A stretch of 64,000 bases of DNA from UBA1479 sp963976055 (GTDB lineage: Bacteria > Pseudomonadota > Alphaproteobacteria > Rhodospirillales > Casp-alpha2). Below, in pieces: positions 37,823-45,679 of this stretch; the stretch's first letter is position 1; each line of letters starts with the position of its first letter. The stretch lies in contig CAXBJB010000008.1 of the NCBI GenBank assembly GCA_963976055.1, positions 1 to 64,000 of the forward strand, in the 5' to 3' direction. Under the pieces are notes generated by a model. The model did not search any database. It was given only the letters and a program-made list of their open reading frames with translations, and was not told where the DNA came from. The translations under genes were made by a program, and so were the position numbers.

Positions 37823-38224
37823 ATGCGCGTCTTCACCGTTCACCTTCGCCGCCACGGCCTGGACCCGGACAAGGATGTCCGCCTGGTCAAGGAAGGCTTC
37901 AATTGGCCGGCCTTCCTGTTTTCGTTCCTTTGGGCGCTGTGGCACCGCATGTGGTGGACGGCGCTCGGCCTGTTCGTGATCATCACGGGTGCGGGGCTCG
38001 CGGTCGAGGTTCTGCTGCCTGATCCCGTGGCCGGCACGGCGGTGATGCTGGCGCTATATGCCGCCGTCGGCTTCGTCGCCAACGATTTGATGCGCCGCCA
38101 TCTGGCGGCCCGGGGCTTCGCCGAAAGCGGCCCCGTCTGCGGCGATGACCGGGACGATGCCCTCTACCGCTTTCTCGACGCCGATCCGGCGTTGGCCCGC
38201 GATCTCGCGGCGGCCCGGACCTAA
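37823..38224 (+). CDS. DUF2628 domain membrane protein
   Basis: A 133-residue protein with a DUF2628 core. After an N-terminal soluble stretch (MRVFTVHLRRHGLDPDKD) come FNWPAFLFSFLWALWHRMWW (26-45) and two hydrophobic helices (46-65 and 70-88), followed by an acidic C-terminus. A cell-envelope role is likely; no function is known. In alphaproteobacteria it commonly lies between hisB and hisH, as here (15 bases before hisH). Confidence 0.88.
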   Translation: MRVFTVHLRRHGLDPDKDVRLVKEGFNWPAFLFSFLWALWHRMWWTALGLFVIITGAGLAVEVLLPDPVAGTAVMLALYAAVGFVANDLMRRHLAARGFAESGPVCGDDRDDALYRFLDADPALARDLAAART

Positions 38225-38239
38225 GGCGGGAGCGGCCCC

Positions 38240-38887
38240 ATGACCATCGCCCTCATCGATTACGGTTCCGGCAACCTGCGCTCCGCCGCCAAGGCGTTCG
38301 AACGCGTGGTGCGCGAGCTTGGCCGCTCGGATGCCGTCGCCGTGACCGCCGATCCGGACGTGGTGGCCAAGGCCGACCGCGTCGTCCTGCCGGGTGTCGG
38401 TGCCTTCGCCGACTGCCGGGCCGGGATCGCCGCCATCGACGGCATGATGGCGGCCTTGGACGAGGCCGTCATCGTTCGCGCGCAGCCCTTTCTCGGCATC
38501 TGCGTCGGCATGCAGCTGATGGCGACCACGGGCTTCGAATTCGGTGAAACCCCCGGATTAGGTTGGATTCCGGGGGCCGTCAAGGCCCTCGACCCGGCCG
38601 ACAAGACCCTCAAGATCCCGCACATGGGTTGGAACGAACTGTTCTGGGTCGGCTACGCGGAGCATCCCGTGCTCAAGGACCTGGCCAACGGCCAGCATGC
38701 CTATTTCGTCCACTCCTTCCATCTGGTGCCGGAAAATGCCGAACACCTCCTGGCCGTGACCGATTACGGCGGCCCGGTGACCGCCGCCGTGGGCCGCGAC
38801 AACCTGGTCGGCACCCAGTTTCACCCGGAGAAAAGCCAGGCTGTGGGACTTAAGCTCATCGAAAACTTCTTGAAATGGACGCCCTGA
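38240..38887 (+). CDS. hisH: Imidazole glycerol phosphate synthase subunit HisH
   Basis: A 215-residue class I glutamine amidotransferase. It hydrolyses glutamine and channels ammonia to HisF. The nucleophile lies in FLGICVGMQLM; the oxyanion region is LPGVGAF; and the catalytic His-Glu is in GTQFHPEKS near the C-terminus. Its 3' neighbour hisA is 187 bases away because repeat copy B lies between them; HisF is encoded right after hisA. Confidence 0.97.
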   Translation: MTIALIDYGSGNLRSAAKAFERVVRELGRSDAVAVTADPDVVAKADRVVLPGVGAFADCRAGIAAIDGMMAALDEAVIVRAQPFLGICVGMQLMATTGFEFGETPGLGWIPGAVKALDPADKTLKIPHMGWNELFWVGYAEHPVLKDLANGQHAYFVHSFHLVPENAEHLLAVTDYGGPVTAAVGRDNLVGTQFHPEKSQAVGLKLIENFLKWTP

Positions 38888-38892
38888 TTATT

Positions 38893-39032
38893 AAGAAAAC
38901 CACAGAGGCAGTGAGACGGTGAGAAGAAGAAAAGAATGAGAGTAAGCTTATGTTGATGTCGCCCGGGCACGCCCTGCCGTTGATGAGAAACTCAGGAATC
39001 TCACCGCCTCACCGTCTTTGTGGTTCAATCTT
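38893..39032. repeat. MITE-like inverted-end repeat, copy B
   Basis: A 140-base element between hisH and hisA with ends AAGAAAACCACAGAGGC.. and ..AAGACGGTGAG../reverse (..TTTGTGGTTCAATCTT). It has the same AACCAC-A/T-GAGGC..GGTGAG repeated-heptad pattern as copies A and C and a non-coding centre. It begins six bases after the hisH stop. It may terminate or reinitiate transcription inside the his cluster. Confidence 0.8.
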
Positions 39033-39074
39033 CTGTCGTGAACGGCGGAGAATGATGAAGGGGGCGCGGCTGGC

Positions 39075-39806
39075 ATGATTTTTTTCCCCGCCATCGATCT
39101 CAAGGACGGCCAGTGCGTGCGCCTCTACCAGGGCGACATGGACCGGGCGACGGTGTTTTCCGACGATCCGGCGGCCCAGGCGCGGGCATTCCAGGATGCC
39201 GGATGTGAATGGGTTCATTTAGTCGATCTTAATGGTGCATTTGAAGGCAAGCCGGTGAACGGGGCGGCGGTCACCGCCATTTTGGCGGCCCTGGACATCC
39301 CCGTGCAGCTCGGTGGCGGCATCCGGAATATGGATACGATCGACGATTGGCTGGCCCGCGGCGTGCGCCGCGTGATCCTCGGCACGGCTGCGTTGACGGA
39401 CCCGGGTCTGGTCAAGGCCGCCTGCAAGGCCCATCCCGGCCGCGTCGCCGTCGGCATCGACGCCCGCGACGGCCTGGTCGCCGTCGAGGGCTGGGCGGAA
39501 GTCTCCGAGCTGACGGCGCTGGATCTCGCCAGGCGGTTCGAGGACGCGGGCGTGGCCGCCATCATCTTCACCGACATCGGCCGCGACGGCGTCATGCAGG
39601 GCCCCAACCTGCGGGCGACCCTCGATCTCGCCCGCGCCGTCTCGATCCCGGTCATCGCGTCGGGCGGTGTGTCGTCCATGGCCGACCTGGAAGACCTCAA
39701 GGCCCAGGGCGGCGGTTTGTTGGAAGGCGTGATTTCGGGCCGCGCCGTCTACGACGGCAAGATCGACCTGCCCGCCGCCGTCACGTTGCTCAGGGACGCG
39801 GCCTGA
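39075..39806 (+). CDS. hisA: Phosphoribosylformimino-AICAR ribotide isomerase
   Basis: A 243-residue TIM-barrel enzyme, the fourth histidine-pathway step (ProFAR to PRFAR). Typical sequence includes FFPAIDLKDGQCVRLYQGDM (3-22), with the first catalytic Asp, QLGGGIRNMDTIDDWL, and the second Asp in FTDIGRDGVMQGPN. The C-terminal SGGVSSMADLEDL is phosphate-binding. It starts 43 bases past repeat copy B and shares one base (TGATG) with hisF. Confidence 0.98.
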   Translation: MIFFPAIDLKDGQCVRLYQGDMDRATVFSDDPAAQARAFQDAGCEWVHLVDLNGAFEGKPVNGAAVTAILAALDIPVQLGGGIRNMDTIDDWLARGVRRVILGTAALTDPGLVKAACKAHPGRVAVGIDARDGLVAVEGWAEVSELTALDLARRFEDAGVAAIIFTDIGRDGVMQGPNLRATLDLARAVSIPVIASGGVSSMADLEDLKAQGGGLLEGVISGRAVYDGKIDLPAAVTLLRDAA

Positions 39807-40606
39807 TGCTCAAGGCACGCGTCATCCCCTGCCTCGACGTCAACGAAGGCCGCGTGGTCAAGGGCGTCAACTTCGTTGATCTGGTCGACGCGGGCGATCC
39901 GGTGGAACAGGCCCGGATCTACGACGCCGCCGGGGCGGACGAATTGTGTTTCCTCGACATCACCGCCAGCCATGAAAACCGCGACACCATCTTCGACGTG
40001 GTGGCGCGCACGGCGGAACAGTGCTTCATGCCGCTGACCGTGGGCGGTGGCGTGCGCACGACCGACGATATCCGCAAGCTTTTGCTGGCCGGGGCCGACA
40101 AGGTCTCGATCAACACGGCGGCCGTGCATAACCCCGAATTTGTCCGGGAAGCCTCGGAAAAGTTCGGCGCGCAATGCATCGTCGTCGCCGTCGACGCCAA
40201 GCGGGTCGACGCGGTGACGCGCGAACCCACCCCCGACGGCACCCGGTTCGAGATCTTCACCCACGGCGGGCGCAAGGCCACGGGCATCGAATGCATCGCC
40301 TGGGCGGAAAAGATGGCGGATTTCGGGGCCGGGGAAATCCTCCTGACCTCCATGGACCGGGACGGCACTAAGAACGGCTTCGACCTAGCCCTGACCCGCG
40401 CCGTCGCCGACGCGGTGCCCGTGCCGGTCATTGCCTCCGGCGGGGTCGGCAATCTCGACCACCTGGTCGAAGGCATCACCCAGGGCCATGCCTCGGCCGT
40501 GCTCGCCGCCTCGATCTTTCATTTCGGCACCTATTCCATTCAACAGGCCAAGGCGCATATGCTGGCGCATGGCGCGGCCGTCCGCATGGACGACACCGCC
40601 GCCTGA
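39806..40606 (+). CDS. hisF: Imidazole glycerol phosphate synthase subunit HisF
   Basis: A 266-residue TIM-barrel cyclase that makes imidazole glycerol phosphate and AICAR from PRFAR with ammonia from HisH. The start MLKARVIPCLDVNEGRVVKGVNF carries the first catalytic Asp (D11). PLTVGGGVRTTDDIRKLL and LLTSMDRDGTKNGFDL (second catalytic Asp) follow. IASGGVGNLDHLVEG is the C-terminal phosphate loop. ATG shares one base with the hisA stop. The frame is open through hisA but only here is it HisF. Confidence 0.98.
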   Translation: MLKARVIPCLDVNEGRVVKGVNFVDLVDAGDPVEQARIYDAAGADELCFLDITASHENRDTIFDVVARTAEQCFMPLTVGGGVRTTDDIRKLLLAGADKVSINTAAVHNPEFVREASEKFGAQCIVVAVDAKRVDAVTREPTPDGTRFEIFTHGGRKATGIECIAWAEKMADFGAGEILLTSMDRDGTKNGFDLALTRAVADAVPVPVIASGGVGNLDHLVEGITQGHASAVLAASIFHFGTYSIQQAKAHMLAHGAAVRMDDTAA

Positions 40607-40631
40607 GACTTTTCACGTGAGGACCCTGGCC

Positions 40632-40949
40632 ATGACCCATATCCTGGACGCCCTGTTCGCGACCATCGAAAGCCGGAAGGGTGCGGACCCGGACTCGAGT
40701 TACACGGCCAAGCTGTTCGCCGGCGGCACGCCCCTGATCGCGCGCAAGATCGGCGAGGAAGCGGTCGAGACCGCCGTCGCCGCCCTGACCGAGGACAAGG
40801 CGTCCGTGGCCAAGGAAAGCGCCGACGTGCTCTACCATCTGCTCGCCCTCTGGGCGCAACTGGGGCTCGACCCGGCCGACGTCTGGGCGGAACTCGAACG
40901 CCGCACGGGGCAGTCGGGCATCGCCGAGAAAAACAGCCGCAGCAAATAG
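40632..40949 (+). CDS. hisE: Phosphoribosyl-ATP pyrophosphatase
   Basis: A 105-residue all-helical enzyme, the second step of histidine synthesis. It shows SSYTAKLFAGGTPLIARKIGEEAVETAVAAL (22-52), with acidic metal-binding Glu residues, and ESADVLYHLLALWAQLGL. It lies 25 bases after hisF and 15 before hinT. The hisF-hisE gap has a CACGTG-centred stretch that looks like parS but diverges in its outer bases. Confidence 0.96.
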   Translation: MTHILDALFATIESRKGADPDSSYTAKLFAGGTPLIARKIGEEAVETAVAALTEDKASVAKESADVLYHLLALWAQLGLDPADVWAELERRTGQSGIAEKNSRSK

Positions 40950-40964
40950 GGCCGGAGAATTTCC

Positions 40965-41327
40965 ATGGCATACGACGAAAGCAACATCTTCGCGCGCATC
41001 ATCCGTGGCGAGATTCCCTGTTCGACTGTTTACGAGGACGACCATGTCCTGGCCTTCAAGGACATCCAGCCGCAGCGCCGGGTCCATGTCCTGATCATTC
41101 CCAAGGGACATTACGTCGACATGAGCGATTTCTCGGAAAACGCCAGCGATGCGGAAATCCTCGCCTATACCCGGGCCATCAGAAAGGTCGCCGACAAGCT
41201 GGGCGTGACCGCAGACGGCTACCGGCTGATCGCGAATACAGGGGCGAACGGCCATCAGGATGTGCCCCACCTGCACATCCACATCGTCGGCGGCGAGCCC
41301 GTCGGCCCGATGCTCAAGCGCCCCTGA
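40965..41327 (+). CDS. hinT: HIT family purine nucleoside phosphoramidase HinT
   Basis: A 120-residue histidine-triad protein. HinT hydrolyses adenosine phosphoramidates and acyl-AMPs. The N-terminus NIFARIIRGEIPCSTVYEDD is typical and the triad is HLHIHIVGG (His102, 104, 106). HVLIIPKGHY is also conserved. It follows hisE closely and is probably cotranscribed. An inverted repeat lies 23 bases after its stop. Confidence 0.96.
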   Translation: MAYDESNIFARIIRGEIPCSTVYEDDHVLAFKDIQPQRRVHVLIIPKGHYVDMSDFSENASDAEILAYTRAIRKVADKLGVTADGYRLIANTGANGHQDVPHLHIHIVGGEPVGPMLKRP

Positions 41328-41349
41328 CCGCGCCCCGGCCGCGTCTCAT

Positions 41350-41415
41350 AACGGTATGAATTACATACCGTTTTCCAGTTCTCTTTGCGAAATCCCAGTG
41401 ACATACTTTTGTATG
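41350..41415. promoter_or_regulatory. Paired CATAC/GTATG inverted repeats (possible operators)
   Basis: Two palindromes with the same half-site lie 36-101 bases upstream of the next gene. The first is AACGGTATG-AATTA-CATACCGTT (41350-41372), nine perfect pairs, followed by TT, so it might also act as a terminator for hinT. The second is CATAC-TTTT-GTATG (41402-41415). Their centres are about 47 bases apart. The recurring half-site suggests one regulator binding both. Confidence 0.5.
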
Positions 41416-41450
41416 AATTCAGCGACCATGAATAACCGGGGGGATTATGC

Positions 41451-41885
41451 ATGGACTCGGATTTCGATTTCGACATGACGCTGGACGACAACGGCGTGCT
41501 GATCTTCCGGTTCAGCGGCGTCTTTGATGTCGACAAATGGGCCGAACGGCAACGCGCCGCCACGGCGCGCATTTTTCCGCAGGGCCGCGATCCCATGGTG
41601 CCGGCCGTCACGGACCTGCGCGACTTCATCCCGCCGCCCGGCGACTGGACCAAGATCGCCAAGCTTGTCTTCGGCAAAATGGATACCCTGGGCGACGCGC
41701 AGCAACGCTGCGCCCTGATCACGGGCGGCAATCCCGGGATCAAGATCGCCTGCCGGTTCTACATCCTGTCCCGGACCGCCGTGTTTCGCCGCAAGGGTGA
41801 AACCCGCGACTTTTCGGATTTCGACGAAGGCTACGCCTGGGCGGCGGGCGCGCTGACGGACTCCGTCCCGACCGTGGTCCACTGA
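41451..41885 (+). CDS. Hypothetical protein, possible STAS-like
   Basis: A 144-residue protein I do not recognise with certainty. It begins with an acidic stretch (MDSDFDFDMTLDDNG) and then shows alternating beta-strand and helix patterns (VLIFRFSGVFDVDKWAERQRAATARI; VPAVTDLRDFIPP; RCALITGG; RFYILSRTAVF). The strand V-T-D-L-R-D (53-58) and overall length resemble STAS/SpoIIAA-like domains, but that is inference. No signal or membrane segment is seen. The ATG has a GGGGGG-type RBS about ten bases upstream. It stands alone, between an inverted-repeat pair and the convergent comM gene. Confidence 0.75.
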   Translation: MDSDFDFDMTLDDNGVLIFRFSGVFDVDKWAERQRAATARIFPQGRDPMVPAVTDLRDFIPPPGDWTKIAKLVFGKMDTLGDAQQRCALITGGNPGIKIACRFYILSRTAVFRRKGETRDFSDFDEGYAWAAGALTDSVPTVVH

Positions 41886-41908
41886 CGGGCCCCGGCCCCG
41901 ATGTCACC

Positions 41909-43447
41909 CTAGACGCCGGATGCCGCCCCGCCCCGTCCCGGTATCAGGCGGCGAAACGACAGCGCCTCGGCGATGTGCAGCCGGGTCACGCCGCCGGCTT
42001 GCTCCATGTCGGCCAGGGTGCGCGCCACGCGCAGCACCCGGTGATAGCCGCGGGCGCTGAGACCCAAGCGCGCGGCCGCGTCCACCAGCAATTTCCGCCC
42101 CGCGTCGTCGGGCCTGGCGACCCGGTCGAGCAATTCGCCGTCGGCCTGGGCGTTGGTGCGGATGCCCTGGTCGCGGACATCCCTGTAGCGCTTCGCCTGG
42201 ATTTGCCGCGCGGCGGCGACCCGGGCGGCGACCTCGGCGGTGCCCTCGGCCGGCGGCGGCAGGTCGAGGTCCAGGGGGCTGACCGCCGGCACGTCCAGGT
42301 GGATGTCGATGCGGTCGAACAGGGGGCCGGAAATGCGGCCCTGGTAATCCTCGGCGCAGCGCGGCGCCTTGGAGCACGCCTGCGCCGCGTCGCCCAGATA
42401 GCCGCAGCGGCAGGGGTTCATGGCGGCGATCATCTGAAACCGCGCCGGATAGGTGACATGCGCATTGGCGCGGGCCACGGCGGCGCGCCCGGTTTCCAGG
42501 GGCTGGCGCAGGCTTTCCAGGGTGGCGCGCTGGAATTCCGGCAGCTCGTCCAAAAACAGCACGCCGAGGTGCGCGAGGGAGACCTCGCCCGGCCGCGCCC
42601 GCGTGCCGCCGCCGACCAGCGCCGGCAGGGACGCCGAATGATGTGGGTCGCGGAACGGCCGCTGCCGCGACAGGCCGTCGCCGGTCAACGCCCCGGCCAG
42701 GCTCTGGACCATGGAAACCTCAAGGATCTCTTCCGGCTCAAGCGGCGGCAACAGGCCGGGCAGGCGCTGCGCCAACATCGACTTGCCCGCCCCCGGCGGG
42801 CCGACCATCAGCAGGTTGTGGCCGCCGCTGGCGGCGATCTCCAACCCCCGCTTGGCCGTTTCCTGGCCCTTGATGTCGGCCAGGTCCGGATAACGGGCGG
42901 CTTCCCCGGCCTCGGGCCGGACGGGCGGGCCCAGAACCTGCGTGCCCTTGAAATGATTGACGAGCGCGAGCAGGTTGGGCGCGGCGAGGATGTCCGCGCC
43001 GCCGGCCCAGGCCGCCTCGCCGCCCTGCCGGGCCGGGCAGATCAAGCCCAGGTCGCGCGCGTTGGCGTGCACGGCGGCGGGCAGCACCCCCGCCACGGGG
43101 GCCAGCGCGCCGTCCAGCGCCAGCTCGCCCAAGGCGAGATAGCGCGCCATGTCGTCGGCCGGCAGCACGTCCATGGCGGTCAGCAGCGCCAATGCGATGG
43201 GCAGGTCGAAATGGCTGCCTTCCTTGGCCAGGTCGGCGGGTGCCAGGTTCACGGTGATGCGCTTGGGCGGCAGGGCCAGGCCCATGGCGTGGAGGGCGGC
43301 GCGCACCCGCTCCCGGCTTTCCGCGACCGCCTTGTCCGGCAGGCCGACCACGGAAAAGGCGGGCAGGCCGCCGGTCATCTGGACCTGGACGTCCACGTCC
43401 AGAACGTCGATGCCCTGAAAGGCGGCGGTGGCGATGCGTGCGACCAC
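41909..43447 (-). CDS. comM: YifB/ComM family Mg chelatase-like AAA ATPase
   Basis: A 512-residue AAA+ protein. ComM is a helicase that promotes branch migration in natural transformation in Vibrio and relatives; in most other bacteria its role is less clear. The N-terminal half resembles a Lon-type S5 fold (LDVDVQVQMTGGLPAFSVVGLPDKAVAESRERVRAAL). The Walker A is MVGPPGAGKSMLAQRLPGLLPPL. A cysteine-rich insert (MNPCRCGYLGDAAQACSKAPRC) and an arginine-finger region follow. GTG 43447 has a strong AGGAGG RBS five bases away. Confidence 0.94.
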   Translation of the reverse strand: MVARIATAAFQGIDVLDVDVQVQMTGGLPAFSVVGLPDKAVAESRERVRAALHAMGLALPPKRITVNLAPADLAKEGSHFDLPIALALLTAMDVLPADDMARYLALGELALDGALAPVAGVLPAAVHANARDLGLICPARQGGEAAWAGGADILAAPNLLALVNHFKGTQVLGPPVRPEAGEAARYPDLADIKGQETAKRGLEIAASGGHNLLMVGPPGAGKSMLAQRLPGLLPPLEPEEILEVSMVQSLAGALTGDGLSRQRPFRDPHHSASLPALVGGGTRARPGEVSLAHLGVLFLDELPEFQRATLESLRQPLETGRAAVARANAHVTYPARFQMIAAMNPCRCGYLGDAAQACSKAPRCAEDYQGRISGPLFDRIDIHLDVPAVSPLDLDLPPPAEGTAEVAARVAAARQIQAKRYRDVRDQGIRTNAQADGELLDRVARPDDAGRKLLVDAAARLGLSARGYHRVLRVARTLADMEQAGGVTRLHIAEALSFRRLIPGRGGAASGV

Positions 43448-43692
43448 CGTATCCTCCTCTCCGGCGGGTGACCCTAATGCGCGTAATTGTAGGACCGATA
43501 ATATCCTTTGCCTAGCATTCCGGGACGGCCCAGGCCGACGCCGGTGGACGCTTGCGATCCGCGCCTGTGTTTGCGGTCGATCGGCGGATGATTTGGATCA
43601 ATTCATTTGCCCGGGACGTCGCCTAGTTTATCCCCATAATTCTTGGGGATATTGCAACCGCCACCAAACGATAGACGAGGATTTCCCTTACC

Positions 43693-44322
43693 ATGCGATC
43701 CCTCACCACGGGCGTTCTGACGCTCGCCCTTGCGGCGGCGAGCGCCGCGCCGGCCCTTGCCGCGGAACCCGGCGACATCCTCATGCGCCTGCGCGGCATC
43801 GGCTTCATGACCGACACCAGCGGCACCACCGATGCTTTCGGCGGTCAGGCCAGCACCTCCAACGCCTACGTGCCCGAACTGGACTTCACCTATTTCTTCA
43901 CCAAGAACATCTCGGCCGAACTGATCCTGGCGACCACGAAGCACCGGGTTAAGGTGAAGGATTCGACCGGCGGCGATCTCAACCTGGGCACGGTCTGGGC
44001 CCTGCCGCCGGTGCTGACCCTGCAATATCACTTCAATCCGGAGGGCAAGTGGAATCCCTATGTCGGCGCGGGCATCAACTACACGATCACCTATGCGGAC
44101 AAGAAAGGCCCGAGCGTGAACCGGGTGTCGTACAGCGACGAGTTCGGATACGCCTTCCAGGCCGGTATCGACTACAAGATCGACGACAAATGGTCGCTCA
44201 ACTTCGACGTCAAGAAGGTCTTCGTGTCGACCGACATCGTCGCCAACGGCGGTGGGGTCAACGCCAAGGGCACGGACCTCGACCCCTTGGTCATCGGCTT
44301 CGGCGTCGGCTACAAGTTCTGA
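43693..44322 (+). CDS. ompW: OmpW family outer-membrane protein
   Basis: A 209-residue beta-barrel protein. The N-terminal 23 residues are a Sec signal peptide (MRSLTTGVLTLALAAASAAPALA). The mature part resembles OmpW: an eight-stranded barrel with PVLTLQYHFNPEGKWNPYVGAGINYT, YAFQAGIDYKIDDKWSLNFDVKKVFV, and the C-terminal aromatic GVGYKF end, recognised by the BAM machinery. OmpW channels small hydrophobic molecules in other bacteria. It lies across 245 bases from the divergent comM and is monocistronic, converging on sixA. Confidence 0.92.
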   Translation: MRSLTTGVLTLALAAASAAPALAAEPGDILMRLRGIGFMTDTSGTTDAFGGQASTSNAYVPELDFTYFFTKNISAELILATTKHRVKVKDSTGGDLNLGTVWALPPVLTLQYHFNPEGKWNPYVGAGINYTITYADKKGPSVNRVSYSDEFGYAFQAGIDYKIDDKWSLNFDVKKVFVSTDIVANGGGVNAKGTDLDPLVIGFGVGYKF

Positions 44323-44365
44323 ACGACCTCGCCTCGGACATCACCGCGCACCCGGGACTGGCCTC

Positions 44366-44881
44366 TTAGTCCAGGTCCCGGGGCGTGACGAAGCGGCGCA
44401 GGTCGCCCGCGCCTTCGCCGATTTTGCTCCAGCTGTCCCGCGCGAAGCGGATTTCGGCGAGCGCGCCTGTCGGATACTTGTCCGCCAGACTTGCCAGCGC
44501 CTTGGCCTTGCCGGTCCCGGCCAGACGATGGGCCAGGTCCTCGATCTCCGGGTTATGGCCGATCAGCAGCAGACGGCCACAGTCGTCGGGCACGCGGCGG
44601 ATGGCCGCCAGCAACGCCGCCGACGAGACGGCGTAAAGTCCCTTGCTGAAGCGAACGGGGACCTCGCGGTCCAGTTCCGCCGCAGCCAGGTCCCAGGTTT
44701 CCTGGGCGCGCCGTGCGGTGGAGCACAGCACCAGATCGGGGATCAGGTCCTCGTCCTTGAGAAAGCGGCCCATGCGGGGCGCGGCGTCGTGTCCGCGGGG
44801 GGCAAGCGGCCGGTCGATGTCGTCGCGTCCCGGCGCGGCCCAGTCGGATTTGGCATGGCGTAGTAGAAGAAGTGTTTTCAC
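44366..44881 (-). CDS. SixA-like histidine phosphatase family protein
   Basis: A 171-residue phosphoglycerate-mutase-fold phosphatase. The RHG-type motif LLLRHAKSDW has the catalytic His at residue 8, and the C-terminal partner is LLIGHNPEIEDL. SixA in E. coli dephosphorylates histidine phosphotransfer proteins; the substrate here is unknown. It is last in the leftward run rsmI-yraN-BON-SirB1-gshB-DLH-sixA, starting 5 bases after the hydrolase gene. Confidence 0.9.
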   Translation of the reverse strand: MKTLLLLRHAKSDWAAPGRDDIDRPLAPRGHDAAPRMGRFLKDEDLIPDLVLCSTARRAQETWDLAAAELDREVPVRFSKGLYAVSSAALLAAIRRVPDDCGRLLLIGHNPEIEDLAHRLAGTGKAKALASLADKYPTGALAEIRFARDSWSKIGEGAGDLRRFVTPRDLD

Positions 44882-44885
44882 GGCG

Positions 44886-45647
44886 TTATTTGCGCTTCGC
44901 CGGGCTGGCTTTCTTCAGGTTGCGGTCCCACAGGGCGAACAGTTTGTCCCAGGCCGCTTCCGCCGGCACGGGGGCATAGACCAGGCGTTCGGCGAACTGA
45001 AAACCGTGTTGGGTGTCCTTGGGCTGCACGACCGTCGCCTTCACGCCGGTCTTCTTGATCGCCTTCTTCACCGCCTCGACCGTGGCCTGCGGCACGTGGG
45101 CGTCCGTTTCGGCGAAGATGAACAGCAATTCGCCCTGGACCTGACCCAGCAGCAGATGGGGCGAGTCCTCGGCGGCGGTGACGATGCCGACCCCGTACAT
45201 CGAGGCCGCCGCCTTGATGCGCGTCGGAAAGCGCCCGGCGACGGTCACCACGTAACGCCCGCTCATGCAATAACCGACGCAGCCGACCGGCCCGGCGGCG
45301 GCGTCGGCCTGGGCGTCGAGGAAGGCGAGGATGCCCGCGGTGTCGTCGGTCACGTCGGCGTTGGTCAGGGAATTCATGGCCTCCCGCCAGACGCTGGTCA
45401 TGGCCTCGGTGCGCCGGGTGTTGTCGAGACGGATGGTGCCGAGCCGGTAATACATGTCCGGCAGGATGCAGTAATAGCCCGCCTTGGCGATGCGGCGCGC
45501 CATGTTGCACAGTTCCTCGCGGAAGCCCGGCGCGTCCATGTAGAAGATGACCGCCGGAAACGGCCCGCCCGCATCGGGCCTCGCGACGAAGGACGGCATG
45601 CGCCCGTACTTGGTCGGCACCTCGACCATGCCTTCAATAAGCGCCAT
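44886..45647 (-). CDS. Dienelactone hydrolase family protein
   Basis: A 253-residue alpha/beta hydrolase. The nucleophile elbow is GYCMSGRY with Cys in place of the usual Ser, as in dienelactone hydrolases; the acid and base are probably D in ETDAHVP and His in DTQHGFQ. The N-terminus MALIEGMVEVPTKYGRMPSFVARPD is typical. The substrate cannot be inferred from the neighbours, which are gshB and sixA. It starts with ATG and has gaps of 32 and 4 bases to neighbours. Confidence 0.92.
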   Translation of the reverse strand: MALIEGMVEVPTKYGRMPSFVARPDAGGPFPAVIFYMDAPGFREELCNMARRIAKAGYYCILPDMYYRLGTIRLDNTRRTEAMTSVWREAMNSLTNADVTDDTAGILAFLDAQADAAAGPVGCVGYCMSGRYVVTVAGRFPTRIKAAASMYGVGIVTAAEDSPHLLLGQVQGELLFIFAETDAHVPQATVEAVKKAIKKTGVKATVVQPKDTQHGFQFAERLVYAPVPAEAAWDKLFALWDRNLKKASPAKRK

Positions 45648-45679
45648 TGCGTTTCTCCCTTTGCGTTTCTTGTCGCGGC

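Noticed and set aside
40608..40623. Possible third parS (TTTTCACGTGAGG) between hisF and hisE
   Set aside because: Only the CACGTG centre and part of the left half match; the right half diverges, about 10-11 of 16 positions.
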